From the NCBI GenBank assembly GCA_031261145.1, contig JAISJX010000153.1:1-11789 (forward strand): a stretch of 11,789 nt of DNA. The letters are read 5' to 3'. The DNA is from Tannerella sp. Its GTDB lineage: Bacteria; Bacteroidota; Bacteroidia; Bacteroidales; Tannerellaceae. Both the position numbers and the translations under genes were made by a program. Below, in pieces: positions 1 to 6,399 of this stretch. Within the stretch, counting starts at the first letter, position 1, and every line of letters starts with the position of its first letter. The notes beneath the pieces are model-generated. The model made no database searches, had not been told where the DNA came from, and saw only the letters and a list, made by a program, of their open reading frames with translations.

Positions 1-774
1 AAGAGGCCCTTCCAACTGGGCTTTGGAGGAGATAAGGCCGATGGTGAACGAGCCGTGATAGTCCTGCATGTTCCCGTCTTTGGTGCGCACATCGACCACT
101 GACGAGAGCCGTCCGCCGAAACGGGCGGGAAAGCTGCTCTTGTAGAACTCCGTACTCTTGATGGCGTCGGGATTAAACGTCGAGAAAAAGCCGAACAGGT
201 GATTGACGTCGTACACGGGATTCCCGTCGATAAGATACAGGTTCTCATCTTTGTTCCCGCCCCGCACATACAGACCGGAGAATCCCTCCGTCCCGACGGA
301 TACGCCCGGCGTCTGCTGCAAAACCTTTATCAAATCCACTTCACCCAGTATGGCCGGAACGGATTTGATGAGCGCGGGCGACAGGCTCACAGCCCCCAGC
401 CGGGTGTTCTCGACATTGGAAAAGGCGCCCCGCTTCGCCTCGACAACCACCTCCTGCAAGGTGGTGGAAAGCGCCAGCCGCCAGTTGATAACCGTGTCTT
501 TGGAGAGGTGGAAATGCTGCTCGCCGGTATTGTATCCCACATACGAGGCAGCAAGGGAGACTTTGCCCGGAGGCAGGGAAATACTGTAAAAACCATAATT
601 ATTGCTGACCGTTCCCTTTTGCAGGTTTGGCTCGTGAACACTGGCTGCGATAAGCGTTTCCTTGGAGGATTCGTCGTAGATGTAGCCGCTGATGGAATAT
701 GTTTTTTTGTCCTGCGCTGCCATATATGACAGGTGCAGGAGCAGAACAGCTAAAGATAGAATTTTATGCTTCAT
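1..774 (-). CDS. TonB-dependent receptor, N-terminal part (runs off left edge)
   Basis: This is an outer-membrane TonB-dependent receptor for energised uptake of an unknown ligand. The frame is open from the ATG at 774 to base 1, giving 258 codons with no stop. Residues 1-20 form a signal peptide (cleavage after MAA, before Gln21). Residues about 25-112 form a carboxypeptidase-regulatory-like beta domain, ending in the LQEVVVEAKR segment just before the plug. Residues about 130-235 form the plug, with ILGEVDLIKVLQQTPGV, GLYVRGG (168-174), LIDGNPVYDVNHLFGFF and FPARFGGRLSSVVDVR (215-230). There is no STN domain and it is not the SusC subtype. Family members are usually 750-900 aa, so most of the barrel lies outside the window. 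In Bacteroidota this subtype is often followed by a DUF4249 lipoprotein gene (from memory), which cannot be checked here. It is divergent from the 1235 gene. Confidence 0.93.
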   Translation of the reverse strand, partial: MKHKILSLAVLLLHLSYMAAQDKKTYSISGYIYDESSKETLIAASVHEPNLQKGTVSNNYGFYSISLPPGKVSLAASYVGYNTGEQHFHLSKDTVINWRLALSTTLQEVVVEAKRGAFSNVENTRLGAVSLSPALIKSVPAILGEVDLIKVLQQTPGVSVGTEGFSGLYVRGGNKDENLYLIDGNPVYDVNHLFGFFSTFNPDAIKSTEFYKSSFPARFGGRLSSVVDVRTKDGNMQDYHGSFTIGLISSKAQLEGPL

Positions 775-791
775 TGATCCACATTTATTAT

Positions 792-807
792 TTGACTGAA
801 TTGTCAA
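792..807. promoter_or_regulatory. Inverted repeat TTGAC-N6-GTCAA near receptor transcription start
   Basis: A perfect 5-bp inverted repeat (TTGAC, 6-nt spacer, GTCAA) sits where the receptor transcript should begin, between its predicted -7 box (812-819) and its ATG (774). It could be an operator or a 5'-UTR hairpin. Its short length makes chance occurrence possible. Confidence 0.3.
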
Positions 808-811
808 GGCG

Positions 812-819
812 CAAAGATA
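812..819 (-). promoter_or_regulatory. Bacteroidota -7 box for TonB-dependent receptor
   Basis: Read on the minus strand this is TATCTTTG, an exact match to the Bacteroidota -7 consensus TAnnTTTG. It is 37 nt upstream of the receptor ATG, giving a leader of roughly 30 nt. No clear TTTG lies at the expected -33 spacing, so the promoter may need an activator. Confidence 0.5.
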
Positions 820-836
820 GTTTCTTATTTGAGGAA

Positions 837-860
837 AATATTCATTGTAATATTCATTGT
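837..860. repeat. Perfect 12-bp tandem direct repeat between divergent promoters
   Basis: AATATTCATTGT occurs twice head to tail (837-848 and 849-860) with no mismatch. It lies just upstream of the -33 box of the plus promoter (867-870) and 18-41 bp upstream of the minus -7 box. Direct repeats at this place are typical of binding sites for a dimeric or tandem regulator. The regulator is not in the window. Confidence 0.55.
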
Positions 861-866
861 TTTTTA

Positions 867-898
867 TTTGGTTTTTATGGTAAACATAACTATATTTG
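867..898 (+). promoter_or_regulatory. Bacteroidota promoter (TTTG / TATATTTG) upstream of repeat array
   Basis: TTTG at 867-870 and TATATTTG at 891-898 match the -33 TTTG and -7 TAnnTTTG consensus exactly, with a 20-nt spacer. This is the best promoter in the window. Transcription should begin near 902-906, giving a leader of about 330 nt that contains the whole 43-bp array before the start at 1235. No other good promoter was seen between the array and that gene. Confidence 0.65.
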
Positions 899-974
899 TG
901 GCATGAAAAATGTTTTTCAGGATAACGGATACGGGTTTAAGTAGAGGGATAGTAACGGCGCAGCCCTTAATACC

Positions 975-1166
975 ACTTCAACAATGAAGTACTACTAATT
1001 TCGTGGATACGAAAGTAACTTCAACAATGAAGTATCACTGATGTCGTGAACATGGATACAACTTCAACGATGAAGTGTTATTAATATTGTGGACACGAAA
1101 ATAACTTCAACGATGAAGTGATACCGATGTCGTAGATATGGGTGATTACTCAACGATGAAGTAATC
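975..1166 (+). repeat. Five-unit tandem repeat, 43-bp period, paired hairpins
   Basis: The 16-bp palindrome ACTTCAAC(A/G)ATGAAGT occurs at 975-990, 1018-1033, 1061-1076 and 1104-1119, exactly 43 bp apart. A fifth, altered copy lies at 1148-1162. Each copy folds into a 6-bp hairpin with a 4-nt loop. The fifth copy has lost one T but keeps a stem in another register (GATTACT 1144-1150 with AGTAATC 1160-1166). The 27-nt segments between copies are also related. They share a second small hairpin: TCGT/ACGA at 1001-1012 (extendable to 6 bp), and TCGT/ATGG at 1044-1055 and 1130-1141 (wobble pairs), and TTGT/ACGA at 1087-1098. The 43-bp period is not a multiple of three and the units contain stops, so this is not a peptide repeat. 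It probably acts as a structured leader RNA of the 1235 gene. Function is unknown. Confidence 0.85.
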
Positions 1167-1234
1167 CTATGGGCGTAGAAAAAAATGGATTATCATATAT
1201 GGATTCGATTGTTTAATTTAAAAATGAAAGTATC

Positions 1235-1897
1235 ATGGACGAAAAGAAGAAAAGGAAAAAAGGGAATATTCCCGCGGCGGAAGCCGACCTGATTGTATTG
1301 TCGAGAAACATTGTGGAGGCATGGAAAAAACAGCCTGTATTCACGCTTGTCTGGACAAATCCGCAAGCGTTTGAGACTGCGGTGAACTTGCTTGAGACGT
1401 CGTTCAGCGAACGTGAAAGCACGAAAGGAGAACGGAGCATTGTAACGGTTGATCTCAAAAGCATCAACACCGAAATCAATCAGAACCTCAGCTATGTAAA
1501 GAATTATCTGGCCGACCAGTTCACCAAGAAAACTGCACCTGCACATTATCCGGATTTTGGCATCGTGAAAACGTCCAGGGGGTATGGTCTCCCGGAGGAC
1601 AACGACAAACGCTTCTATGCGCTGAAACAGCTTATTACGTCAATAGGCGCTTCCCAGTTCAGCGGTCAGCGCTACGGTCATGCCTACTGGCTGGACATTC
1701 TGACGCGCTTCGAAACGGCGAAGAACAAGGCGTCCGAAAGTGACAGCGCGACTTCGCAGTATGTCAACGTCAAGACAGAACAGAAAGCCGTCATCCGTCA
1801 GACGCTCAACGCCCTTATCCTGGTGATAAAAGCAAACCATCCGCACCAGTGGCGCGATGAATTGCGCGTCTGGGGATTCCAGAAAGAGAAGTATTAA
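1235..1897 (+). CDS. Conserved Bacteroidota hypothetical protein (220 aa)
   Basis: This protein is predicted to be cytosolic and its function is unknown. There is no signal peptide or membrane segment. The N terminus is strongly basic (MDEKKKRKKGN), followed by mostly helical, polar sequence with Trp residues at about 29, 40 and 152. The C terminus (HPHQWRDELRVWGFQKEKY) resembles, from memory, a family of roughly 200-240-aa Bacteroidota hypothetical proteins sharing the WGFQKEKY ending. I know of no assigned activity for them. The start at 1235 is the first in-frame ATG. A nearby ATG at 1224 is in a different frame, and the AT-rich upstream sequence lacks a Shine-Dalgarno. The gene stands alone, behind the promoter at 867-898 and the 43-bp array, and ends 5 nt before a terminator. 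The basic N terminus and structured leader make nucleic-acid binding or autoregulation possible, but this is inference only. Confidence 0.85.
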   Translation: MDEKKKRKKGNIPAAEADLIVLSRNIVEAWKKQPVFTLVWTNPQAFETAVNLLETSFSERESTKGERSIVTVDLKSINTEINQNLSYVKNYLADQFTKKTAPAHYPDFGIVKTSRGYGLPEDNDKRFYALKQLITSIGASQFSGQRYGHAYWLDILTRFETAKNKASESDSATSQYVNVKTEQKAVIRQTLNALILVIKANHPHQWRDELRVWGFQKEKY

Positions 1898-1901
1898 AAA
1901 G

Positions 1902-1931
1902 CAAATGGCGGGTCTGACGACCCGCCATTTG
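1902..1931. terminator. Bidirectional intrinsic terminator between convergent genes
   Basis: A perfect 13-bp stem (CAAATGGCGGGTC / GACCCGCCATTTG) closes on a TGAC loop, 5 nt after the stop of the 1235 gene. On the minus strand the stem is followed by GCTTTTTAA, a fair U-tract, so it also fits as the end of the operon whose last gene stops at 2047. On the plus strand the tail is poor (GTATAAC). Nothing else was recognised from 1932 to 2046. Confidence 0.85.
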
Positions 1932-2046
1932 TATAACTAAGGAGCAGTAACGGGTAGTTGAGTAGCGTCAAGACTGCTTCGTGCCTACCATTGACGATAC
2001 CCCACCGCCCGTCCTGACGGACTATTCTTTTCCGGAACTCACGTTA

Positions 2047-3207
2047 TTATTTAAAGACTTTTTTCACTGCTTCCAGATAGCCGTATCCAAACATGGTGCA
2101 AGGTTCGAGATAACTGGTTTCCGTCCACTCGTTCCAACTGTTGATCGTTATCAGCGGGGCCTGGTTCGGATGGGCGTCCACGTAGGCTTTGGCATCCCGG
2201 AGCGCTTTTTCAAAATTCTCCGGGGTATTGTTTTTGACGATGCCCCCAACTTGCATTTCAAACCGCGGATTGTTATCCCATCCTATTGAGACATGCGGAT
2301 AATAAGGTATTTTCATCTCCTTATCCACGCTTTCCCACGTCTTAACGGCATCCGCCTGAATCTCCGTATAATCCCGGTTAATGTTTAAGAAATGACAGTA
2401 CTGGTAATGTGTGGAGCCGTCGAACTGCAACGCTTCAATCACGCTCTTTTGCGTGCCGACATTATCGCCTGCAATCCCGGTAATATTCCCCTCCATATTC
2501 GCCCGCAGGGTGAGTTGAAGGTCAACGCCCTTGAAGCCGGCCTTCTTCACTTCCGCACGGAACCAGTCCAATGCCTCTTTCGCTTCTTTCAAACCGCCCA
2601 TCCCGTCGATAAAGGTTTGCAGTTCATAAATCATAAAACTGGGTTTGCCGTCAACGGTATAGTAATTCGGTTGCGAGAAATACTGTTTGATGACCCGTTT
2701 GCAGAGTATTTCAAATTGCCTGCGATCAACGCCGCCTTTCCAGATAAGGGAATGGTTCGGCTTTCCGGCTAACCGTTTGTCCCACGTCATATTCACGTCG
2801 TGATTAGCCCACATCAGGTAGAATTTCATGTCATTGCTGTTAGCCGCTTTGAGGAAACCGTCGTTGAGACATCCTTCGAGGAAAGGCATCCCGTCGTACC
2901 AGTACCAGTCGTAAATAAAGACATTGACTCCGTGGCGCGTAGCGGCTGCAATTTCCATCTCCATCACATACGGGTCGGCCTCATTGACATATCCCCACAG
3001 GGGATAACGCGGCTGTTCGTGACCGGGAAATTTGGCTTTGTTCGACTTCACGGTCTGCCATTCGCCGATCCCTTCAGGCCAGAAGATTTTCGCCCGGTCG
3101 TCCGGATGATAGGAAGGCCATACAAAGGCGGCTACGTCATACTTTTTCTGTGCGCTCAATCCCGATACGATCAGGACGAACAAAAAAACGAAATAAATTC
3201 TTTTCAT
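2047..3207 (-). CDS. GH99-like/WbsX-family protein, secreted, periplasmic
   Basis: A 386-aa protein of the WbsX/GH99-like (beta/alpha)8 group, probably an endo-acting glycosidase on the glycan imported by the adjacent SusC/SusD. Residues 1-19 are a signal peptide (cleavage LSA, before Gln20) with no lipobox, so it is probably periplasmic. Family signatures are FPGHEQP (60-66), LWGY (70-73), FIYDWYWYDG (97-106), KFYLMWANHD, and near the end INSWNEWTETSYLEP (355-369). Glu360 and Glu363 match the spacing of the two catalytic acids in the NEWxEG motif of GH99 endo-mannosidases (known for GH99, inferred here). Gly after the second Glu is replaced by Thr364, unlike the neighbour. It is last in the operon, 30 bp after its paralogue and homologous to it along its full length. 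Pfam labels the family a glycosyltransferase (WbsX), but secretion and locus context favour a hydrolase. The exact linkage cleaved is unknown. Confidence 0.88.
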   Translation of the reverse strand: MKRIYFVFLFVLIVSGLSAQKKYDVAAFVWPSYHPDDRAKIFWPEGIGEWQTVKSNKAKFPGHEQPRYPLWGYVNEADPYVMEMEIAAATRHGVNVFIYDWYWYDGMPFLEGCLNDGFLKAANSNDMKFYLMWANHDVNMTWDKRLAGKPNHSLIWKGGVDRRQFEILCKRVIKQYFSQPNYYTVDGKPSFMIYELQTFIDGMGGLKEAKEALDWFRAEVKKAGFKGVDLQLTLRANMEGNITGIAGDNVGTQKSVIEALQFDGSTHYQYCHFLNINRDYTEIQADAVKTWESVDKEMKIPYYPHVSIGWDNNPRFEMQVGGIVKNNTPENFEKALRDAKAYVDAHPNQAPLITINSWNEWTETSYLEPCTMFGYGYLEAVKKVFK

Positions 3208-3237
3208 AGTGTGTTCATTAAAACTGGTGTTATTTTT

Positions 3238-4470
3238 TTATTGTCCATTCGATTTGAATACCTCTTTTACCGCTTCCAGATAGGCCATCCCGTGTTCGGT
3301 GTCCGGTTCTAAGTAGCTGCCTTCCGTCCATTCGTTCCAGCAGTTGATGTTCAGGATACGCGGCCCGTCCGGGTCGGCCAATAACCGGTCTTTGGTCATC
3401 TGAAGCGCCGTCTTGAAGTTCTCCGGCGTATTGTTGCCAATCGTATGGGTGAACGGATAGCCCCAATTGCCCCATTCGTCGTTCAAATCGCACCGCGGAC
3501 TGGAATCCCATCCCATCGTGACATTCGGGAAATACGGTACGTCATATTCCGTTTTGGCCCGTCCCCAATGAGCAAAATAAGCGTCGCGCACCTGATTATA
3601 GTCTGTCTGCACCTCCGGGAGTGAGGCATGGTGAATCCATACATACGATGTGGCCGAATCGAAACCTAATTGCCGGATCAGCTCGGCCGTGTTGGCCGGC
3701 GGGTTTTCTACCGGTAATACGGGGCGTCCCCATGCCACCAGATTCCAGTGCACGCCTTTCAATCCTGCGGCAACCGCCTTTTCACGGAGCCGGTTCATCG
3801 CCTCGCGTGTTGCCTCCAACGAGCCGAAGTTCTCCACAAATTTCTGCACATCATAGATGGAAAAATACGCTTTCCCGTCAATCAACCAGTAGTTTGGTTT
3901 TGTGAAATAATCTCTCACCAACAGGTTGCATATTTCTTCATACTGTCCGGGAGAAACTTTAGCCGGATACACTATCTGTTGCGGCGTCCCCCGCTTGTAT
4001 GGATGAAGCTCCAGCCAGTCGTGGTTTGCCCACATCAGGGAGAATTTGATACGGTTCGTATTTTTGGCCTGCAAAAATCCTTCGTCTAAACAACGGTTCA
4101 GGAAAGGGCCGTCTTCGTACATATACCAGTCGAAGATAAACGCATCAATGCCGTGATCGGCGGCCGCGTCAATTTTTTGCGCCATCACGGCCGGATCTTT
4201 CTCGTCGGTATATCCCCATTGCGGCGTTTTGGGTTGCTGATGTCCCGGAAAGCGGGGTTTCGCCGTTTTCACCAATTCCCATTCAGCCCATCCTTCGCCT
4301 TTATTCAGGTCGTTATGGGGATCACCGGTGTGATAGTTGGGAAAATAGTAGCTGGCTACCGTGATTGCCTCCCCGCCGACTGTCTGCGGATCGGCTGTTT
4401 TCCGGCCGCCCGTATTGCACGAGCACACAAGCGCAATTGAAACCACTGTAATAAACAAATACTTTTTCAT
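3238..4470 (-). CDS. GH99-like/WbsX-family lipoprotein
   Basis: A 410-aa paralogue of the next gene downstream and probably also a glycan-degrading enzyme. It starts MKKYLFITVVSIALVCSC. Cys18, preceded by V-C-S, fits a lipobox, so the mature protein should be membrane-anchored, possibly at the cell surface. Signatures are YYFPNYHTGDPHND (41-54), GWAEWELVKTAKPRFPGHQQP (60-80), QWGY (84-87), FIFDWYMYEDGPF (111-123), SLMWANHDW, and INCWNEWTEGSYLEPD (375-390). The NEWTEG motif places Glu380 and Glu383 at the spacing of the GH99 catalytic pair, with the usual Gly384. A reasonable model is surface cleavage by this protein, import through SusC/SusD, and further cleavage by the unlipidated paralogue. 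It begins 109 bp after the susD-like stop, behind a terminator-like hairpin, so its expression may be lower than that of susCD. Substrate is unknown; an alpha-mannan or related chain is only a guess from GH99. Confidence 0.88.
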   Translation of the reverse strand: MKKYLFITVVSIALVCSCNTGGRKTADPQTVGGEAITVASYYFPNYHTGDPHNDLNKGEGWAEWELVKTAKPRFPGHQQPKTPQWGYTDEKDPAVMAQKIDAAADHGIDAFIFDWYMYEDGPFLNRCLDEGFLQAKNTNRIKFSLMWANHDWLELHPYKRGTPQQIVYPAKVSPGQYEEICNLLVRDYFTKPNYWLIDGKAYFSIYDVQKFVENFGSLEATREAMNRLREKAVAAGLKGVHWNLVAWGRPVLPVENPPANTAELIRQLGFDSATSYVWIHHASLPEVQTDYNQVRDAYFAHWGRAKTEYDVPYFPNVTMGWDSSPRCDLNDEWGNWGYPFTHTIGNNTPENFKTALQMTKDRLLADPDGPRILNINCWNEWTEGSYLEPDTEHGMAYLEAVKEVFKSNGQ

Positions 4471-4521
4471 GCTGTTTCTTGAATTTTAAGTTGGAATAAA
4501 GAGTTACTGAAACCGGTTCAT

Positions 4522-4571
4522 TAAAAAACAAAAGCAGATATTGCATGACTGTTTCACCATGCAATACCTGC
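4522..4571 (-). terminator. Strong hairpin plus U-tract after susD-like gene
   Basis: Read on the minus strand, a 14-bp stem with one mismatch (GCAGGTATTGCATG pairing with CATGCAATATCTGC, 4534-4571, loop of 10 nt) is followed directly by TTTTGTTTTTTAA (4533-4521). It starts 9 nt after the SusD stop. This is a textbook intrinsic terminator placed inside the locus, before the two enzyme genes. It could be partial (differential expression of susCD over enzymes), or it could protect the 3' end of a processed susCD mRNA. Confidence 0.8.
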
Positions 4572-4579
4572 AAAAGTAT

Positions 4580-6388
4580 TTATTGATACCCGGGATTTTC
4601 TATCAATTTAGGATTATTGGATGTCCGGCCTTGGGTAATCGGCAAATAGTAGTTCTCTTCGCGGAACAACGGCGAAGTCACCGAACCGTCTATTTTGTCG
4701 AGTATCATCAATTTATATTTGGGCGTTCCGGCCATATAACTGTCATAATCCAAAATGTAGCGTAAGCCTGAGAAGTCACGCGACAACTCGGTTACGGCCG
4801 TTCTCCAACGACGCAAATCCCAATAGCGGTGGCCTTCGTAGGCCAGTTCCACCTTTCTTTCATGACGGATTTTATCCCTGTCGATAGATGTCAATGGCGC
4901 AATCCCGGCACGGTTCCGGATTTGGTTGATGGCCTCCAGGGCATCGCTCGTTTTCCCAAGCTCGAATGCCGCCTCGGCGTAATTCAACAGGATTTCGGCA
5001 TAGCGGAATATTTGCCAGTCTGTTCCCGACGTCGCCCATGCGCCGTCGGTTCCGGCCATGTTGTCATGACTTTCATCTAAATATTTCATTACGCCGAAAC
5101 AAGTTGAAGTCATGTCCTGATCACCGATAGCCAGTACGTCATTGTAGGAATCGCTCGTCTGAATGGTTCCGTCCGGCTTGAGCAGTCCATTGTAAAACTC
5201 GCACTTGATCCCTTGCCAGGGCGTATTCTGCGTAAAGAGGGTGGCAAAAAACCGCGGGTCTTTGTCTTTCCACAGTTCATCGGTTGACCACAATCCCTGT
5301 TGAATGGCTGCGCGGTCTAAAGTTCCCGGCCTGCCGTCGATGTATTCAAAGTCTTCCGCCATTTCCAGGTAAGGCGCCAAAAGATTTCCCCTGCTCCAAC
5401 CGTTGGGACGTGGCCCGCAGTAAAAGTCCACACACCAGCCCGCTCCATTTCCATCCAAACTGTTCAAATTGTTATGCAGCTTTGAAAAAATCACCTCACT
5501 GTTGTTTTCGTTCAGGAAAATATTTTTGAAATTGGTCACTTTATCCGCATCCTGATTATAAAGTTGATGCCATCCGCTTTTGATAATCCGGTCGGCGGCG
5601 TCACAGGCTGCCTGGTAGTAACTGCCGGCTTTTTCAGCGGGGATTCCCACAGCGCCGTCCAACTGCACTTTGCCATACTGGGCGATACTGCCTGCATACA
5701 GTGCAGCCCGTGATTTCAGCGCCAATGCCGCCGATTTGCCCGGACGTCCCGTTTCGGTCGCAGACGGATCCGGTAAGTCATTGACAATTTCATCCAATTC
5801 GCGAATGACAAAGTCATATACATCCGCTTCCTTGTTCCGGGCCGGATAGAGTTCATCTTCCGGGTCATTGATACTTTGCGCTTTGGTAATAACCGGCACG
5901 CCTCCATACCGTTTAACCATGGCGAAATAAGCAAAAGCGCGAAGGAAACGGGCTTCGGCCAGCTTGGCGGTTTTCAGGTTATTGCCAAGCGTGGTTCCCG
6001 GAAGGCGTTCTATATACGTATTGAGATCGCGTATCTGTCCATATCCCCACCATTCCATCAGTCCGCCGCCAATCCTGAGATTTCCGAATTTGTAATTGTA
6101 CCATACCAAAGCATCTCCCCAGTCAGCCCAATTCGTCATGCACTCGTCGCTTACGACATCAACAGCAAAGCAGGCAAACGCCATATCGCTATCCCACCAT
6201 CCGGTTCCATAACTTTCGTTGCCGAAGAAATACATCCGGGTATAGATGTTCGTGAGATAAGCCTCCGTCAATGCTTCGTCATTCCATACTGCGTCATCCG
6301 AGATTATATCCAAAGGAACCTTGTCCAATATATCGGAACATGACGCCAAAAGCATTATATTGATTAAAATAACAGCTATTTTTTTCAT
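4580..6388 (-). CDS. SusD/RagB-family glycan-binding lipoprotein
   Basis: A surface lipoprotein that binds the glycan and forms the lid over the SusC-like channel. Its 602 aa are within the family range. The N terminus has a lipobox LLASC (13-17) with Cys17 as the lipidated residue, followed by DILDKVPLDIISDDAVWNDE, typical of SusD proteins. The TPR-type helices are seen in AEARFLRAFAYFAMVKRYGGVPV (144-166) and in the block RYAEILLNYAEAA ... IRNRAG ... IRHERKVELAYEGHRYWDLRRW (462-528). The C terminus ends YYLPITQGRTSNNPKLIENPGYQ, the usual SusD ending. It is rich in Trp and Tyr, useful for sugar stacking, but no specific binding residues can be assigned. It starts 11 bp after the SusC-like stop, so the two are co-transcribed. 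A strong terminator follows it. Confidence 0.97.
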   Translation of the reverse strand: MKKIAVILINIMLLASCSDILDKVPLDIISDDAVWNDEALTEAYLTNIYTRMYFFGNESYGTGWWDSDMAFACFAVDVVSDECMTNWADWGDALVWYNYKFGNLRIGGGLMEWWGYGQIRDLNTYIERLPGTTLGNNLKTAKLAEARFLRAFAYFAMVKRYGGVPVITKAQSINDPEDELYPARNKEADVYDFVIRELDEIVNDLPDPSATETGRPGKSAALALKSRAALYAGSIAQYGKVQLDGAVGIPAEKAGSYYQAACDAADRIIKSGWHQLYNQDADKVTNFKNIFLNENNSEVIFSKLHNNLNSLDGNGAGWCVDFYCGPRPNGWSRGNLLAPYLEMAEDFEYIDGRPGTLDRAAIQQGLWSTDELWKDKDPRFFATLFTQNTPWQGIKCEFYNGLLKPDGTIQTSDSYNDVLAIGDQDMTSTCFGVMKYLDESHDNMAGTDGAWATSGTDWQIFRYAEILLNYAEAAFELGKTSDALEAINQIRNRAGIAPLTSIDRDKIRHERKVELAYEGHRYWDLRRWRTAVTELSRDFSGLRYILDYDSYMAGTPKYKLMILDKIDGSVTSPLFREENYYLPITQGRTSNNPKLIENPGYQ

Positions 6389-6399
6389 AAGTATTTATT

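Larger units (their letters stand above)
775..1234. other. Divergent intergenic region without protein gene
   Basis: This 460-bp stretch separates the minus-strand receptor from the plus-strand hypothetical gene. The frames that cross it show no family resemblance and run into the repeat array. It holds promoter-like boxes on both strands, a 12-bp direct repeat, an inverted repeat and the 43-bp tandem array, each listed separately. The only small frame worth noting is 903-944 (plus), a possible 13-residue peptide MKNVFQDNGYGFK starting just after the plus-strand promoter. Confidence 0.7.

Noticed and set aside
199..729. 176-aa plus-strand frame
   Set aside because: It is antisense to the TonB-dependent receptor, whose minus frame shows a signal peptide and plug motifs over the same bases.
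699..944. 81-aa plus-strand frame crossing into the receptor start
   Set aside because: It overlaps the receptor signal peptide and both promoters and has no recognisable domain. Only the last 13 codons (903-944) are kept as a weak leader-peptide idea.
975..1166. CRISPR-like array (regular short repeats with spacers)
   Set aside because: The 27-nt segments between repeats are related to each other, the repeat is only 16 bp, and no cas gene is present. It is a 43-bp tandem repeat with diverged units.
1193..1546. 117-aa minus-strand frame opposite the 220-aa gene
   Set aside because: It has no recognisable features. The plus frame has a family-like C terminus, a promoter and a terminator in the right direction.
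2006..2017. CCGTC-CT-GACGG mini-palindrome downstream of the last enzyme gene
   Set aside because: The 2-nt loop cannot form and there is no U-tract. The 1902-1931 hairpin already serves as the terminator.
2392..3312. Plus-strand frames of 126 and 170 aa opposite the WbsX-family gene
   Set aside because: They are shadows of the minus-strand coding frames, with no domain or start context.
4511..4518. AACCGGTT palindrome before the lipoprotein enzyme gene
   Set aside because: An 8-bp palindrome is expected by chance in a window this size, and there is no second copy or promoter box near it.
5876..6343. 155-aa plus-strand frame opposite the susD-like gene
   Set aside because: It lies antisense to highly conserved SusD sequence and has no independent evidence.
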